NCBI GenBank assembly: GCA_030037185.1
Contig: JASHRR010000768.1
Span: forward strand, 1 to 7,121
Length of the DNA stretch: 7,121 nt
Source: Xanthobacteraceae bacterium
GTDB taxonomy: Bacteria > Pseudomonadota > Alphaproteobacteria > Rhizobiales > Xanthobacteraceae
Reading direction: 5' to 3'
The position numbers and the translations under genes were made by a program. Below the pieces are notes generated by a model. The model saw only the letters and a program-made list of their open reading frames with translations. It had not been told where the DNA came from and did no database searches. Positions within the stretch are counted from its first letter, which is position 1, and each line of letters opens with the position of its first letter. This document shows, piece by piece, positions 6,084-7,121 of this stretch.

Positions 6084-6380
6084 TGTCGGCGCCGGCGTTC
6101 ATACACCGTTTGGAGGGGGGCACAAGGCCCGGAGAGACACCGCTGCTCCTTCTGTACGGCGCTGGCGGGCACTCATCCCGCTTAGCAGCGCGGTCGCGCC
6201 TGACGCGGCGCTGCTTTCGCCGCGCGGCAAGGTGTTAGAGCACGGCATGCCGCGCCTATCATATCCGGAGCGCACGATCCGATCGGGCCCGCGGAGAATG
6301 CTGCGAGGCCGCGAGAGACCATTGCAAAGGACGGCACGATCGCGGTGGACGGCGCCTCGCATCTCGCGATGCGCGGTTGA
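6083..6380 (+). pseudogene. Broken MhqD-like alpha/beta hydrolase (carboxylesterase type)
   Basis: The ATG at 6083 shares its A with the dioxygenase stop. The first frame reads MSAPAFIHRLEGGTRPGETP and LLLLYGAGG, matching the N-terminal strand and oxyanion-hole region of phospholipase/carboxylesterase-family hydrolases (relatives have LLLLHGxGG). It then loses frame and would stop at 6236-6238. The family continues in another frame at 6172-6255: LIPLSSAVAPDAALLSPRGK, then EHGMPR. The expected 100 or so residues that follow, including the G-x-S-x-G nucleophile elbow, are absent. A third frame at 6252-6380 gives PIISGAHDPIGPAENAARP, which looks like the region carrying the catalytic Asp, ending at TGA 6378-6380. 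So there is at least one frameshift and one large internal deletion. The N-terminal assignment is good; the C-terminal fragment is probable. The gene was probably the coupled second gene of the dioxygenase operon. Confidence 0.72.
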
Positions 6381-6530
6381 ACATAAGGGGGTGCATGCGA
6401 TCACCAAGGCCACCCCCGAACTCGTCGCCCCCAGCACTGGCCGCTTGGTCGTGCGTCGCGCAAATGGTCGGGCACTTAACCTGCCTTGAGAGGCTTTGTC
6501 CCAAATTAAACTGGTAGTTGGTAAGCGTTT
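6381..6530. other. Gap before the AraC-type gene, no supported gene
   Basis: A plus-strand frame continues through VHAITKATPELVAP to a TGA at 6487-6489, possibly a scrap of another gene, but no family is secure. TTGAGA (6486-6491) and TAAACT (6507-6512) are a weak promoter candidate with only a 15-base spacer for the AraC-type gene. Confidence 0.35.
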
Positions 6531-7121
6531 ATGCCCGCATCGACCCGAGACTCCGGCCTTCTTCTCTCCCCGGAAATGTATTTCTGCGCGCGACATCAAC
6601 TCGACCGCGCGGGACATCTTATCTTGCGAAAATATGATCGGCCTGGGTTGGAATTGGCCGAGTACCGCAGGGACCGTGCTGATTTCGGCTTCACGACAAG
6701 AAATCCTGTGTCTGACGCCTATATGGCGGTTGTGAAGCTCAACTCGTTTCACGCACACAACATGTGGTGCGATGAGCGCCATATTACGAGCCCGCGCGCC
6801 CAAAGCGGAGCATTCGCCTTGTTCGACTTGCGGCATTCCTGGTGCGTTGAACTCATTCAGCCGTTTCACACAGTGAATTTCTTCGTGGCTCAAGCCGCGC
6901 TTGACGAACTTACAGACGGGATTCCTGCTCCGCGAATCGATGCCGTTCGCTTCGACCTGACCAACGAGCAACGTGACGATGTAATGTTTCATCTGGCGCT
7001 CGCGTTGTTGCCTGCTTTGAATAAGCCATGGGAGACAAACAAGCTGTTTGCGGACTATGTCACGTCCGCGGTAGGCGTTCATCTGGCACAGACATATGGC
7101 GGCCTAAAACCTTGGGCAACG
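6531..7121 (+). CDS. AraC-family transcriptional regulator, N-terminal part (runs off edge)
   Basis: The ATG at 6531 follows an in-frame TAA at 6522-6524 and opens 197 codons to the right edge without a stop. The translation matches the N-terminal ligand-sensing half of AraC-type regulators: VSDAYMAVVKLNSF near residues 61-74, GAFALFDLRHSW and PFHTVNFFVAQAALDEL in the middle, then LALALLPALNKPWE and AVGVHLAQTYGG before the edge. In such proteins this leads into the paired helix-turn-helix DNA-binding domain, which here lies beyond the window. A second ATG at 6576 (MYFCARHQ) is possible, but neither start has a strong ribosome site; GGTAAG 9 bases before the first favours 6531. No frameshift is seen, unlike the gene just upstream. 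Its target is unknown; the sequence beyond 7121 would show whether it is complete. Confidence 0.85.
   Translation, partial: MPASTRDSGLLLSPEMYFCARHQLDRAGHLILRKYDRPGLELAEYRRDRADFGFTTRNPVSDAYMAVVKLNSFHAHNMWCDERHITSPRAQSGAFALFDLRHSWCVELIQPFHTVNFFVAQAALDELTDGIPAPRIDAVRFDLTNEQRDDVMFHLALALLPALNKPWETNKLFADYVTSAVGVHLAQTYGGLKPWAT

Noticed and set aside
6387..6489. VHAITK stretch resembling the helix after the SDR catalytic Tyr/Lys
   Set aside because: The resemblance is a handful of residues in a common pattern, and no other SDR block is found around it.
6099..7082. 327-codon open frame on the minus strand
   Set aside because: It runs antisense to the hydrolase remnant and the AraC-type gene, both of which have recognisable family sequence on the plus strand. 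Its own translation is Arg-rich and matches nothing.
1..7121. Search for CRISPR arrays, tRNA/rRNA genes, complete insertion sequences, retrons or toxin-antitoxin pairs
   Set aside because: No regularly spaced direct repeats, cloverleaf, transposase motif, reverse-transcriptase motif or paired small genes with ribosome sites were seen.

Overview
The window looks like a piece of an alphaproteobacterial chromosome, most likely a Bradyrhizobium-type (Nitrobacteraceae) genome. It is GC-rich with strongly GC-biased third codon positions, and the LysR, AraC, ring-cleaving dioxygenase, UBP-zinc-finger and NmrA proteins read like that group. This assignment is inference from general family knowledge, with no database search. 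The window has two halves: roughly 3 kb of gene-poor, eroded DNA on the left and a compact set of intact genes on the right.

Left half (1-3083). Bases 1-269 are somewhat AT-richer, contain three short inverted repeats and no convincing gene. From 793 down to 270 on the minus strand lies a heavily damaged NmrA-type NAD(P)-binding oxidoreductase gene, with a scrambled dinucleotide-binding loop, an internal deletion, several frameshifts, a nonsense codon and a missing C-terminus. Upstream of it on the same strand is one apparently intact small gene, a 102-residue UBP-type zinc-finger protein (1314-1006). Bases 1315-2200 hold open frames but nothing recognisable. Bases 2201-3087 on the plus strand contain short coding-like patches that jump between frames, probably remnants of genes I cannot name.

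Right half (3084-7121). An atypical lactate/malate dehydrogenase-family gene (4019-3084, minus) lies behind a LysR-type regulator (5011-4130, minus). The regulator is divergent from a VOC-fold ring-cleaving dioxygenase of the MhqO/extradiol type (5151-6083, plus). The 139-bp divergent region carries two ATTGTC elements exactly 40 bp apart and a near-palindrome with an 11-bp spacer, plausible LysR-regulator sites. The dioxygenase stop overlaps the start of a second gene (TGATG). That gene begins as an MhqD-like alpha/beta hydrolase but is broken by a frameshift and a large internal deletion that removes the nucleophile region. An AraC-family regulator starts at 6531 and runs off the right edge.

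Functionally, the core is probably a LysR-controlled module for oxidising aromatic or quinone compounds, from which the partner hydrolase has been lost. I see no CRISPR array, tRNA, rRNA, complete insertion sequence or phage gene. I did not find a clearly new multi-gene system. The most interesting points are the pattern of gene decay around the intact dioxygenase, the unusual substitutions in the dehydrogenase, and the divergent regulatory region.
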